DNA of 20,087 nucleotides from Pseudomonadota bacterium (GCA_020347585.1 CP070733.1:1233720-1253806); one strand, 5' to 3'. Shown: positions 6,438 to 14,710, counted from the first letter of the stretch. The notes: a model not told the origin generated them from the letters alone. Numbers and translations: made by a program.

Positions 6438-7910
6438 ATGAACGACAGTCACGACCTCGAGTTACTGTTCAGATCACATATCCCGATCGTCGCTATTACC
6501 ACGCGCGAGGAACGTCGCGCACTCGATCTGGTGATTTCCCTTAGGGAGCGCATCGCGCTGCCGGTCTTTCGCTGGACAGTCACAGAGGGCCTGTTGCGCG
6601 TTGAACCGGGCTTCTCGCCGCAGCGCCATAACCTCGAGCCTGCTGACGTGCTGCGCCACATCAAGGCATCCAGCCATCCTGGCATTTTCGTGTTTCTGGA
6701 CTTTCATCCCTATCTCGATGACCCGATCAACGTACGCCTGTTGAAGGACATCGCTATCGGCCATGACGAGCGGCGTCAGACGCTGGTGTTTATAAGTCAC
6801 AGTGTGGAGATGCCCGCGGAACTTTCCGGCTACTGCGCGAGCTTCGATCTGAGCCTGCCCGATCGCCAGACCATCTCAGTAATCGTCCGGGAGGTCGCAC
6901 AGGATTGGTCACGCGAGAATGCCGGGCTACGGGTCAAGGCCGACTCTGCTGCCTTCGAGCGGCTGGTCGACAACCTCGCCGGGTTGACAGTGGCTGAGGT
7001 ACGGCGTCTGGCACGCAAGGCAATTTATGATGACGGTGCTGTCAGCGAGCAGGACTTGCCCGCGATGATGCGCGCAAAGTACGAACTGCTCAACAAGGAA
7101 GGCATCCTCCACTACGAATTCGAAACGGAGTTGTTTGCCAACGTCGGCGGACTCGAGCGGCTCAAACGCTGGCTCGAGCAGCGCAGACGTGCGTTCCATG
7201 CCACTGACAGTACCCTGGACCTGCCGAAGGGAATCCTGTTGCTTGGCGTGCAGGGCTGCGGAAAGAGTCTGGCGGCAAAGGCGGTCGCCGGCTTGTGGGG
7301 CATTCCATTGCTACGCCTCGATTTCGGCGCGCTGTTCAACAAGTATCATGGTGAGACCGAGCGCAACCTGCGCGAGTCGCTGCGCGCCGCGCAGGTCATG
7401 GCGCCCTGCGTGCTTTGGATGGATGAGATCGAAAAGGGCGTGAGCGGCAATGACAGCGACAGCGGCACATCGCGGCGCGTGCTCGGCGCGCTGTTGACCT
7501 GGATGGCCGAGAACGATACGCCGGTATTCGTGGTGGCGACCGCCAACGATATCGAGGCGCTACCGCCCGAATTGGTGCGCAAGGGTCGTCTCGACGAGAT
7601 TTTTTTTGTCGACCTGCCCGATATCGCCGCGCGAGTACGAATCTTCGACATTCATCTGGGGATGCGCGACTTCGATTCGACGCGCGTCAATCTAATCAAC
7701 CTCGCGCAGCACTCGGAGGGTTTCTCCGGCGCCGAGATAGAGCAGGCGGTAGTGGCTGCGCATTACACTGCCCATGCACAGGGTAGTGAGGTGAGCGAGG
7801 ACATCCTGCTAGGTGAATTGCGCCAGACACGTCCGTTGTCGGTGGTGATGAAAGAGCGCATCGACTACCTGCGCGACTGGGCGCGTGAACGCACCGTTCC
7901 CGCCGATTGA
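6438..7910 (+). CDS. Ycf46-like AAA+ ATPase
   Basis: 490 residues. Residues 1-225 are the N-terminal region typical of Ycf46-like proteins: a degenerate nucleotide-binding-like fold ([14 protein letters not shown], then [12 protein letters not shown]), followed by a helical part. The AAA+ module covers about 235-465: Walker A G270-V-Q-G-C-G-K-S277, Walker B with D329-E330, sensor 1 N370 (VATAND), Arg-finger candidates R381 and R384, and a helical lid with GFSGAEIEQ (428-436). Ycf46 is known from algal plastids and cyanobacteria, where it has been linked to carbon uptake; the bacterial homologues are poorly characterised. The pore-loop region reads [10 protein letters not shown] (301-310). It is soluble, with no signal peptide, and probably forms a hexamer. 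The client is unknown. It follows the DUF4124-glutaredoxin gene by 46 bp. Confidence 0.9.
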   Translation: MNDSHDLELLFRSHIPIVAITTREERRALDLVISLRERIALPVFRWTVTEGLLRVEPGFSPQRHNLEPADVLRHIKASSHPGIFVFLDFHPYLDDPINVRLLKDIAIGHDERRQTLVFISHSVEMPAELSGYCASFDLSLPDRQTISVIVREVAQDWSRENAGLRVKADSAAFERLVDNLAGLTVAEVRRLARKAIYDDGAVSEQDLPAMMRAKYELLNKEGILHYEFETELFANVGGLERLKRWLEQRRRAFHATDSTLDLPKGILLLGVQGCGKSLAAKAVAGLWGIPLLRLDFGALFNKYHGETERNLRESLRAAQVMAPCVLWMDEIEKGVSGNDSDSGTSRRVLGALLTWMAENDTPVFVVATANDIEALPPELVRKGRLDEIFFVDLPDIAARVRIFDIHLGMRDFDSTRVNLINLAQHSEGFSGAEIEQAVVAAHYTAHAQGSEVSEDILLGELRQTRPLSVVMKERIDYLRDWARERTVPAD

Positions 7911-8116
7911 TTGCTCGGACCCAGTGTCGCAGGCCGCAGCCTACCGAATCCGGAAAGTATCGCGATTCAAATCTGCGAGCAAAACCAACGTGGCGAAGCC
8001 GCCAAGCACGTGTGCGCTCTCGCGCCGGGCGCAACCCGGTGACTCATGATGCTTGAATCGGGGTAAGACTGCCGATAGTCTTGTGAATCACGGTGTGTTG
8101 ATGATGTACACGCAAT

Positions 8117-9547
8117 ATGGCGCAGATAGCCTGCAAATACCATCCAGATAGACCCGCGCGCTGGAAGTGCAGTCATTGCCAGATCAGTTTCTGCTATTAC
8201 TGCGGGCGTGACGAGGCCAAGCCGGAGTCGCCAGGCTGCCCGGTTTGCGGGCGCACCCTGTCATCGCTCGGTGCCGCCAACGTCATCACGCCGTTCTGGC
8301 GCCGGCTCGGGCGCTTCTACCTGTATCCGCTGAAGTTACACCCGCTGGTGCTAACGCTGGCGCTTTCGGTGCCAGCGCTCGCAATTGAACATACCCCGCT
8401 TGGCTTCGTCGCTGCACTCATCGGCGTGATCCTGTTTATGAGGTATGGTTACGCCGTGTTGGAGCACACGGCCCAGGGCCATCTCGAGCCACCACCGGTG
8501 ACCCGGGAGACGGTTTTCGAGGAACTCGAGCAACCCTTCAAGCAGTTATTGTTGGTGTTCGCGATGGTTGCATTCAACCTCACGATCTTAGATCTGTTCG
8601 GTAACGGTCCGTTCTCCCTCACTACCGGGTTAACCATCCTCGCCGCGCCAGCGAGCGTGATGGTGCTGGTGAGCGAACGCAGTTTCTTTCGCGCCATAAA
8701 CCCGCTGGCGGTAGTTACGCTGATACGCCACATCGGCAGCGCGTATCTGCTGCTGTGCGCTTTGTTGTTGATGCTAGTCATCGCTTCACGGGCCGTGTTC
8801 CAGTATCTTCCGGCAGTTCCTCCCGAGATGTCGTGGCTCATCATATTCGTCATCAACATGTACTTTGCGCTGATCATGTTCCATATGACGGGTTACGTTA
8901 TCTACCAGTACCACGACGTGATTGGTTACGAGGCAGGTGTAGTGATAGAGGAGCACGGACGCGGCGAGCGACACGCGCCGCACGACAGCATGGAAATGGG
9001 ACTCAACCAGGTGAAGGTACTGCTCAAGGAAGGCCACGGAGGCGAGGCGCTGGAGCGGCTGAGGCGCCGCATCGAGGACGTGCCGGGTGATTTGGAGGCG
9101 CGGCAGTTGTACCACCGGCTGCTGAGCGCCAGCCGCCTGGGCGAAGCGTGCATGCAGCACGGCGAGCAGTATCTGACGCGCCTGATGGCGGCGAAGCAGA
9201 GTGCTCAGGCGCTCGACCTCTTTCTCGAGTTGCACGCCATCGATGCCAATTGGCGACCCCGCAGCCCTGGGCTGCGTCTCGACATGGCGGTGCTGCTGGA
9301 GACCAGAGGAAAGCCGGATGTTGCGCTGGCAGTGTTGAATGACTTTCACCGCGCGCATCCCGATTTTGAAGGTATTCCGCGCGCCTACCTGATTGCCGCG
9401 CGACTGCTGTGCGAGCGCTTTGGTCAGGACGATAAGGCACATCGTATCCTTCAGTTCGTCACCGAAAAATATCCACACGACGCGTCGATCGCTGAGGTGC
9501 GCGAATACATGCAGATGCTCGAGGCGCTACATACGCGCCAGGCGTAG
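8117..9547 (+). CDS. B-box-type zinc-finger multi-pass membrane protein with C-terminal TPR-like domain
   Basis: 476 residues. The N-terminus has a B-box-like zinc-binding pattern, C6-x2-H9, C18-x2-C21, C26-x2-C29, then C41-x2-C44. Hydrophobic helices follow at about 74-94, 96-116, 143-161, 170-187, 207-229 and 238-262, arranged as in DUF4013-like membrane proteins. Residues 290-470 are soluble helical repeats of TPR type, rich in Ala, Leu and Glu, containing ALDLFLELHAID and DVALAVLNDFHRAHPDF. Their order and spacing resemble the C-terminus of the rhomboid encoded by the next, convergent gene. The stop codons are 12 bp apart. The ATG at 8117 places the first zinc ligand at residue 6; the Shine-Dalgarno site is weak. 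A hairpin (AAGACT/AGTCTT, 8065-8082) lies in the 206-bp upstream gap. The function is unknown. Confidence 0.8.
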   Translation: MAQIACKYHPDRPARWKCSHCQISFCYYCGRDEAKPESPGCPVCGRTLSSLGAANVITPFWRRLGRFYLYPLKLHPLVLTLALSVPALAIEHTPLGFVAALIGVILFMRYGYAVLEHTAQGHLEPPPVTRETVFEELEQPFKQLLLVFAMVAFNLTILDLFGNGPFSLTTGLTILAAPASVMVLVSERSFFRAINPLAVVTLIRHIGSAYLLLCALLLMLVIASRAVFQYLPAVPPEMSWLIIFVINMYFALIMFHMTGYVIYQYHDVIGYEAGVVIEEHGRGERHAPHDSMEMGLNQVKVLLKEGHGGEALERLRRRIEDVPGDLEARQLYHRLLSASRLGEACMQHGEQYLTRLMAAKQSAQALDLFLELHAIDANWRPRSPGLRLDMAVLLETRGKPDVALAVLNDFHRAHPDFEGIPRAYLIAARLLCERFGQDDKAHRILQFVTEKYPHDASIAEVREYMQMLEALHTRQA

Positions 9548-9559
9548 TAAGCCGTGACG

Positions 9560-11023
9560 CTAGCGGCGTAGCATCCCCGCTTCGCTGCTATCGGGATAGT
9601 GTGCACGCAGCAGGTCCGCGTAGTACTTTGCCCGTTCGTTGTGATTCTGCCGTCGGCACTCGCCGGCCAACAGTCTCAGGGCCCCGGGCAAGCCGGGGAC
9701 GTCGGCCTGGTGACGCAGTAACTGGCGCATGATGTTCTCGGCATCCTCTAGATACCCAGTTGTGGCGAAGCGCTTGAGCAGCCTGAGCAGAAGATCGGGC
9801 TTGAAGCGGGCGTGGGGTACAGCCTTGGCGGTGTATTCGACGTAGATATCATGCGCGACCTGCGGAGAAATTCCGCCATCTTCATCGCGGCCTAGCAACT
9901 GGTGTGCCCGACGGTGATACTCCTCGGAGTGCGGGGAGAACTTCGCGATGTTGTAGAGTTGCAGCATCAACTCGGTATTGTGCGGCTGCTCATGCTGTAA
10001 CTCGAGAAAGATCCGGCGCGCCTGGTCCAGGTCCAGCGCGGCGACGTAACGCAGTCCCTCTTCGTAGCGGGCGCGAAACTGCGCGTCAATATCGTCCTTG
10101 TCCAGACGCTGGTGCTCGGCCGGCCCGACGAAGCGCCGCGCGATCATGCCCAGCGCTGCACCGCTCAACAACCCACCGATGTGCGCCACGCTGTTCACGT
10201 AACCGGGAGACCAAAAATATTGGTAGATCTCCCAAACCAGCCAGAACCCCAGGATGACAATGGCCGGTGCCGTTACGTAGTTAAAGTAGAAGCCGAGGAA
10301 ATAAAGGAACCGCACGCGGCGCAAGCCGAAAAGCACCGTGTACATACCAACCAGGGCAGCGATTGCACCCGAGGCGCCGATTCCCCAGTGGGCGCTGTGC
10401 GGGGCGCTGAGCATGAACAGCACGCCGGAAGAAACGCCACCCAGCATATAGGTGCCGAGCAGGGCACGATGCCCCACCAGCGACTCGAGCGCATAACCGA
10501 ACATTAGCAGCAGCATCCTGGTCCAGGCGAGGAGACACACGTCCGAGTGCAGGAACAGGTGGGTGACAAAGGCCGCAGCTGTCGCGTGACTGGGAATTAG
10601 CGCGAATCGGTACGCGGAAACTTTATTCAACATCGCCTCAAAGCGGTCGCGATCCCGGCGCCAGCGCCCGTAGTTGTCTGCCTCGGGTGTGATGATTTGT
10701 TCCTCGCGCAAGGCTGTGAGAAATTCGCCGTCAACCAGCAACTGCCTTGCGACACTGCGTTGCGCGGGTACGCTGCCCGACGACCAGCGCGATTCAAGCA
10801 GGGTCGCCCTGGCCGGCTCCCCCCGGGCGCGCAACACGGCGGCATAGGCTGGGATCTCATATTGCGCCAGGCTGGAGTCGAGGTAGAAGCTGTAAGCGGC
10901 GTCTTCGTAGATTGCATCATCGTGCTGCAGCAGGGCGAAGCACACCAGGTTTGCAAATATCAGCAACGCCGTCACGAAGGGCGGGTCGTGCCAATTAAAC
11001 TGTCGGTCAACCGGAATGAACAT
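9560..11023 (-). CDS. Rhomboid intramembrane serine protease with C-terminal TPR-like domain
   Basis: 487 residues from the ATG at 11023. One helix at about 14-33 is followed by a roughly 100-residue polar segment. The rhomboid core then spans about 140-298: GIGASGAI carries the catalytic S218, and H281 in SVAHIGG completes the dyad. The HxxxN pair of the second core helix, whose Asn and His support the oxyanion hole in GlpG, does not appear: the segment LLAWTRMLLLMFG has Thr or Arg at the Asn position. The enzyme may therefore be atypical. Residues 315-478 are TPR-like helices, facing the cytoplasm or periplasm depending on topology. An upstream extension of 67 codons is open, but its sequence looks non-coding. 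The gene converges with the zinc-finger membrane protein gene and is divergent from the double cNMP gene. Confidence 0.85.
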   Translation of the reverse strand: MFIPVDRQFNWHDPPFVTALLIFANLVCFALLQHDDAIYEDAAYSFYLDSSLAQYEIPAYAAVLRARGEPARATLLESRWSSGSVPAQRSVARQLLVDGEFLTALREEQIITPEADNYGRWRRDRDRFEAMLNKVSAYRFALIPSHATAAAFVTHLFLHSDVCLLAWTRMLLLMFGYALESLVGHRALLGTYMLGGVSSGVLFMLSAPHSAHWGIGASGAIAALVGMYTVLFGLRRVRFLYFLGFYFNYVTAPAIVILGFWLVWEIYQYFWSPGYVNSVAHIGGLLSGAALGMIARRFVGPAEHQRLDKDDIDAQFRARYEEGLRYVAALDLDQARRIFLELQHEQPHNTELMLQLYNIAKFSPHSEEYHRRAHQLLGRDEDGGISPQVAHDIYVEYTAKAVPHARFKPDLLLRLLKRFATTGYLEDAENIMRQLLRHQADVPGLPGALRLLAGECRRQNHNERAKYYADLLRAHYPDSSEAGMLRR

Positions 11024-11226
11024 GCGCCGCGCGGCCGTTTTACCCGTGTCCGGGCTCCCAAGTCGATGTTGATTGTCGTTTAAATGGCTCGGTACCGCAA
11101 AGGGGCGGAGCCATGCGTGGCATTTCGCAAATGTATGAAAATGTGAATCAATTCCGATTTTGCGTCTAACACGAACAAGTGGGCGGCCGATAGTCAAGTT
11201 TACGACGGGCCCGGGGGACACCAACG

Positions 11227-12165
11227 ATGAGAATATGCGATCCGCTTCTTGAGGAATGCCAAATCCGCGATGCGGTGCAACGGGCTATTGAGGGCAATCA
11301 CCCGTTCAGCGAACTGCTATCTTCCGCTGATCGCGAATACCTTGTGGACCGCAGCGCCGTGCGCAGCGCCGCGCCAGGTGAAATCGTATGTTGTCAGCAT
11401 GAGCGGGACACCAGCGTCTTTTTGCTGGTGACAGGTTGCGCCGAGGTTAGCGAGGCAGTCGGCGATGATCAGGTTGTGCTGGCCCAGCTACGGCAGGGCG
11501 AGCTGTTCGGCGAGATCTCCGCTTTGTTCGAGGTGCCGCGCGTATCGTCGGTGCGGGTTGTACGCCCCTCGGTGCTGCTCGAAATCCCAGCGGTCGTGTT
11601 ATCGGAACTGCTGGTGCGCCGACCGCTGCTTCGCGATGCTGTCCTATCGCGTTACCGCCACCGCCTCACCGAGACCGCCTTGCGTGCTGTGAACCCGTTG
11701 CGGCACCTTGCGCCAGCCGCGCTCGCCCAATTGATAGAGAATTCCAACCTACTTGCCGTACCCGGCGGCGAGGCGATAGTTCGCGAGGGCGAACCTGGCG
11801 ATGCGGTCTACGTGATCATCGCCGGTGCAGCGCGCGTCTGCCATCAGGCCGGAGGTCGGGACCTGAACCTGGCGTTGCTGCGTGCCGGTGACTATTTCGG
11901 CGAGTGGTCCATTCTGACCGGAACACCACGCACCGCCTCGGTTACCTCACTTACCCGGGTAGACGCTGTGCGTATCGACAGCAGGGCGTTTCTTGATCTC
12001 TTTCAACAGTACCCCGAAGTTCGCGCGGACGTGGGCCAAGTGGCGCACAACCGCCACGAGGTCGTCGCATTCGCCGATGCCTTCCCGGACTCGGCGGCAA
12101 AGCTGCACAGCCTGCTCTGTGAGATGGAACAGGGCATTCAGCAACAGCGGGACAGTCACGCGTAA
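11227..12165 (+). CDS. Protein with two cyclic-nucleotide-binding domains and no output domain
   Basis: 312 residues. It has two cNMP-binding (CRP-type) beta-barrels at about 27-145 and 157-270. Each has a phosphate-binding-cassette pattern: GELFGEISALFEVPRVSSV (91-109) and GDYFGEWSILTGTPRTASV (221-239). The second is near-consensus (FGE...RTASV); the first has RVSSV in place of RxA. There is no helix-turn-helix, kinase, cyclase or channel segment. The C-terminal 40 residues are helical and charged. The ligand cannot be inferred, since barrels of this fold can bind cAMP, cGMP or other molecules, or none. The start ATG at 11227 has GGGGGA 8 bases upstream. It shares a 203-bp divergent region with the rhomboid gene, which includes a CGCAAA...TTTGCG inverted repeat (11126-11164). 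Downstream, GGCGGC/GCCGCC (12166-12188) could form a 3' hairpin. Confidence 0.88.
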   Translation: MRICDPLLEECQIRDAVQRAIEGNHPFSELLSSADREYLVDRSAVRSAAPGEIVCCQHERDTSVFLLVTGCAEVSEAVGDDQVVLAQLRQGELFGEISALFEVPRVSSVRVVRPSVLLEIPAVVLSELLVRRPLLRDAVLSRYRHRLTETALRAVNPLRHLAPAALAQLIENSNLLAVPGGEAIVREGEPGDAVYVIIAGAARVCHQAGGRDLNLALLRAGDYFGEWSILTGTPRTASVTSLTRVDAVRIDSRAFLDLFQQYPEVRADVGQVAHNRHEVVAFADAFPDSAAKLHSLLCEMEQGIQQQRDSHA

Positions 12166-12328
12166 GGCGGCACGGGGACCGCGCCGCCGGCGCACCTTGT
12201 AACCATCGCATTAAATCTCTAGTTGCCCCACGGCTCCGTGCACGTGCTGTGCCGAGCCGCGAATCGCGTTATCATGTGCAGCGTGGTCGGCTGTTGTCCA
12301 GTCTGCCAGCAGCGCAGGGGCGAATTTC

Positions 12329-12886
12329 ATGGTTTGGCGATTCACGGTATTTTTCCTGTTACTGGCCTGGGGCAGCGTGAGTCATGCGCACACCGTCGAA
12401 ATCGAACTCAGCGGCGAATACGCGCGTGCGAACTATGTGAGTGGGCCACTCGGCGGAAAGGCGGGCCGGCTGGAGTATGACGCGGGCCTAATCTATAACG
12501 AGAACAACGACTATCTTCTCAACGGTAGTCTGATGGTGCGCGCCGAGAATTTGGACGTTCCTCTGCTGATTGCTGCTGGTGGGCGTCTTTACCTGGGCGA
12601 GGTTACGGACAAGGATGTAGGCGCGTTGGCGCTTGGCGGTGACCTGATTTACGCGCCGGCGGTGCTGGCGGGGTTCGAGTTCGGCGGGCGGTTGTTTTTT
12701 GCGCCCAAGGTGACGTCATTTGCCGATGCCGAGCAAGTGCTGGATTACAGCATTTGGGCAGGCTATCAAATCAGCTCGCTCGCGACTATTTACATTGGCT
12801 ACCAGAGCCTTGAAACCAAGCTCAAACAACTCGGTGACCAAAAAGTTGCCGATTCAGCCTTTCTGGGATTGAGCTTCCACTTCTAG
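12329..12886 (+). CDS. YfaZ-like outer membrane beta-barrel protein
   Basis: 185 residues. Residues 1-20 form a signal peptide with cleavage expected at SHA-HT. The mature part alternates polar and hydrophobic residues in beta-strand style, contains many Gly and aromatic residues, and ends in LGLSFHF, whose terminal Phe is the usual outer-membrane barrel insertion signal. The ending and strand pattern fit the YfaZ family of small outer membrane proteins, whose role is poorly known. The start ATG at 12329 is preceded by AGGGG about 9 bases upstream. The 163-bp gap before it holds no other gene. It converges with the CBS-pair gene, with 34 bp between the stop codons. I am confident that it is an outer membrane protein, less so of the exact family. 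Confidence 0.75.
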   Translation: MVWRFTVFFLLLAWGSVSHAHTVEIELSGEYARANYVSGPLGGKAGRLEYDAGLIYNENNDYLLNGSLMVRAENLDVPLLIAAGGRLYLGEVTDKDVGALALGGDLIYAPAVLAGFEFGGRLFFAPKVTSFADAEQVLDYSIWAGYQISSLATIYIGYQSLETKLKQLGDQKVADSAFLGLSFHF

Positions 12887-12920
12887 CATTGCTGCAGGAT
12901 ACGGCCCCGCTGGTCGGTGC

Positions 12921-13523
12921 TCAGCTGCTCAGGGCGTGTTCCACTTCGGCAAAGGTTGTGGCGCGTGTGCTTGGTTCTACCGCTATCCCGAGCTGGCGAC
13001 TGATTTGGGTGGCCGAAAAAATGCCGCGCACCGCGGCGCGCAGCGTTCCATGGTCGATATCAATCACCACGGCATGCTGGCGACCGGACTTTTCCAAGCT
13101 TGCCACGATATCTCCAACGCGGGCGTGCGCCACGTCAACCAGCTGCATGACCTTGAGTTGATCGGTTGGCGTCATGATCTCACCGACCGTTACCTCGCCC
13201 CGGGTGATACCTGCGGCGCGCGCGCACAACAGCGGTTTCTCACCCAATACGTCGGTAGCCGTGATCAACCCGATCACGGAATTGTTGGCACCGGCACCCA
13301 CCACGAGCAACAAGCGCACCTGATTGGCGATCATGTGCTGGTTGGCGTCGACCACAAGTGTTTCCGGAGTGATCGTGACAGCGTAGACCTGGTCCAGGTC
13401 CGTCATTGCGCGGATGGCAGGGTCGTCCAGACTCACATGATCTGGCGGATGATGGCGGGGGCGGTGATAGGTGGCGCCCTTTGGCAGAGGCGTCACGGGA
13501 AGTGGCCGATAACTGGTCGCCAT
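12921..13523 (-). CDS. CBS-pair domain protein
   Basis: 200 residues from the ATG at 13523, chosen because AAGGAG lies 6 to 7 bases upstream. A frame extends 20 codons further, without support. After a Pro/His-rich N-terminus there are two CBS motifs, at about 40-98 (ending VIGLITATDVLG) and 112-180 (starting VGEIMTP and containing QHAVVIDID and the RGIFSATQISRQLGI end). CBS pairs bind adenosine nucleotides and regulate attached or partner proteins. No effector domain is fused, so it is probably a free-standing sensor. It has no membrane segment. Its promoter must lie within the gap between its start and the HU gene, whose terminator-like hairpin is upstream of it. Confidence 0.88.
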   Translation of the reverse strand: MATSYRPLPVTPLPKGATYHRPRHHPPDHVSLDDPAIRAMTDLDQVYAVTITPETLVVDANQHMIANQVRLLLVVGAGANNSVIGLITATDVLGEKPLLCARAAGITRGEVTVGEIMTPTDQLKVMQLVDVAHARVGDIVASLEKSGRQHAVVIDIDHGTLRAAVRGIFSATQISRQLGIAVEPSTRATTFAEVEHALSS

Positions 13524-13885
13524 TGGCGGCTCCTTTTTCCAAACTGCTGGGGGGTTCATTTTTATTAGTCTATGGCGGGGCACATTGCAATGGCAACGCA
13601 GGTATTGGCGTAACGTTTGACGTCGATTGGCGCGGCGGGCACGATCAATGGGCCGTTTTACGCACCATCCGCCAGCGTCCGGGGCAGGATAGGCGGCAGG
13701 TTGACGGGACCCTTAGCTGTAGGCTTGAGGCGGGTAGGCCTGCAGGAATGCCAGTGCCGAGTGGGGGTACGGTGGTACAGCGATCAAGGTTTCCTGCTCG
13801 CCCGGACACGCGGCCCGGGTCGCTGCACCGTGATTCGTGATCCAAAGGCCAGCACAAAACGCGCCGGCCTTTGGGGTTCGCGATC
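13524..13885. other. 362-bp gap between the CBS-pair and HU genes
   Basis: Apart from the hairpin at 13842-13874 and the leader of the CBS-pair gene (from 13524 upward), I see no gene here. A TTG-started frame (13617-13889, plus strand) has no ribosome-binding site and unconvincing composition. An AT-rich patch at 13550-13570 is the likely CBS promoter area. Confidence 0.4.
13842..13874 (-). terminator. Terminator-like hairpin downstream of the HU gene
   Basis: CCAAAGGCC (13842-13850) and GGCCTTTGG (13866-13874) are perfect complements, and an inner GCGC/GTGC extends the stem with one G-T pair and a mismatch to a short T-rich loop on the minus strand. It lies 11 bases past the HU stop codon (13886). 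The T-run after the stem is short, so this is a probable but not classical terminator. Confidence 0.6.
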
Positions 13886-14263
13886 CTAGTTGGCCAGGTC
13901 CTTCAAGGCCTTCAATGCCTGAACCTTCACGACGTTGCGTGCCGGCTTGGCCTTGAATATGGTGGGCTCCCCGGTGAACGGGTTGATGCCCTTGCGGGCC
14001 CGGGTGGCAGGTTTGCGGACCACCTTGACTTTGAGCATGCCGGGCAGGGTAAACACGCCCGCGGCGTTGCGCTTGATGTGACCGTTGACGATGCCCCCCA
14101 GTTCGGCGAACACGGCACCGACTTCCTTTTTCGTCAGTCCTGTGCGCTCGGCGATCTCACCATAGAGCTGTGTCTTGGTGTAGGGGTCCTTGATGCCCTT
14201 CACGCGCGGTGCGGGTGCTGCCTTTTTCGCGGACTTCCTCTTTGCCTTTTTCTTCGCTGCCAT
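13886..14263 (-). CDS. HU-family DNA-binding protein with basic N-terminal extension
   Basis: 125 residues; the HU core is usually about 90. Residues 1-25 are Lys/Ala/Pro-rich (AAKKKAKRKSAKKAA) and absent from ordinary HU. The HU core follows: TKTQLYGEIAERTGLTKKEV, then FTLPGMLKVKVVRKPATRARKG, then the DNA-contacting arm and the INPFTGEP turn, and the terminal helix VKVQALKALKDLAN. It binds DNA in the nucleoid, and the basic tail may add non-specific contacts (inference). The start ATG at 14263 is preceded by AGGAG. The stop (TAG at 13886) leads into a strong hairpin. The 81-bp region to the divergent metallophosphoesterase is AT-rich and probably holds both promoters. Confidence 0.9.
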   Translation of the reverse strand: MAAKKKAKRKSAKKAAPAPRVKGIKDPYTKTQLYGEIAERTGLTKKEVGAVFAELGGIVNGHIKRNAAGVFTLPGMLKVKVVRKPATRARKGINPFTGEPTIFKAKPARNVVKVQALKALKDLAN

Positions 14264-14344
14264 GTCTGCTCCTGCTTTTTTCCTTTAGAGGGTTGTTCGA
14301 ATTGCTTAATACAATAGCATAATATCTTAGAAAGTGGAGCAATA

Positions 14345-14710
14345 GTGCAGGTTTTTAGCGAAAAACACAGTGTCAGACGCGTGTGCGTTGCGCTGGTATC
14401 CGACAGCCATGGCTTTGTCGATCCGCGCGTGATCGCAGCGGTGAAAAAATGTGATTGCATTGCGCACGTGGGTGACGTTGGCTCCGCTCAGGTGCTCGAG
14501 CAACTGGGTGCAGCGGGAAAATTTTATACCGTGCGCTGCAACAACGATTTGCCTGCCAACTGGCCGCCGGGGAATGTACACGGCCAGGGTCGCTGCCGTT
14601 GGAACTCGCGATCGATCTCCCGGGTGGCCCGGACCTTCGGCGGGCGATCGCTGCTCATACTCGATGCGCGCACCACGCGCTGGTCTGTGGAACCGGTGCA
14701 ATTCGAGTGA
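14345..14710 (+). pseudogene. Decayed metallophosphoesterase gene
   Basis: A GTG-started frame of 121 codons. Residues 13-70 read as the first half of a YfcE/MJ0936-type phosphoesterase: VALVSDSHGF (D and H ligands), then AHVGDVGSAQVLEQL (D ligand), then TVRCNNDLP where the family has GN[HCN]D, so Gly is replaced by Cys. After NWPPG the reading frame looks wrong. One frame over, at 14587-14636, the sequence LPLELAIDLPGGP matches what should follow. The original frame then returns with RTFGGRSLLILDAR near the family's C-terminus. The HGH and GHTH/GHSH metal-ligand segments, about 50 residues, are missing. The simplest reading is one frameshift plus an internal deletion. Start context: GGAG at 14336-14339. 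The gene is probably inactive. An assembly error is possible. Confidence 0.6.

Noticed and set aside
7911..7987. TTGCTCG...CGAGCAA arms 72 bases apart followed by AACCA, resembling a tRNA acceptor stem
   Set aside because: No D-arm with GG, the T-arm stem positions are not complementary, base 8 is not T, and CCA is out of register by one base.
11024..11224. 67-codon upstream extension of the rhomboid gene
   Set aside because: The extra residues look non-coding and would sit in front of the first membrane helix. The ATG at 11023 gives a normal rhomboid N-terminus.
13617..13889. A TTG-started frame of 90 codons between the CBS-pair and HU genes
   Set aside because: It runs through the HU terminator hairpin into the HU gene end, has no ribosome-binding site, and its composition is not protein-like.
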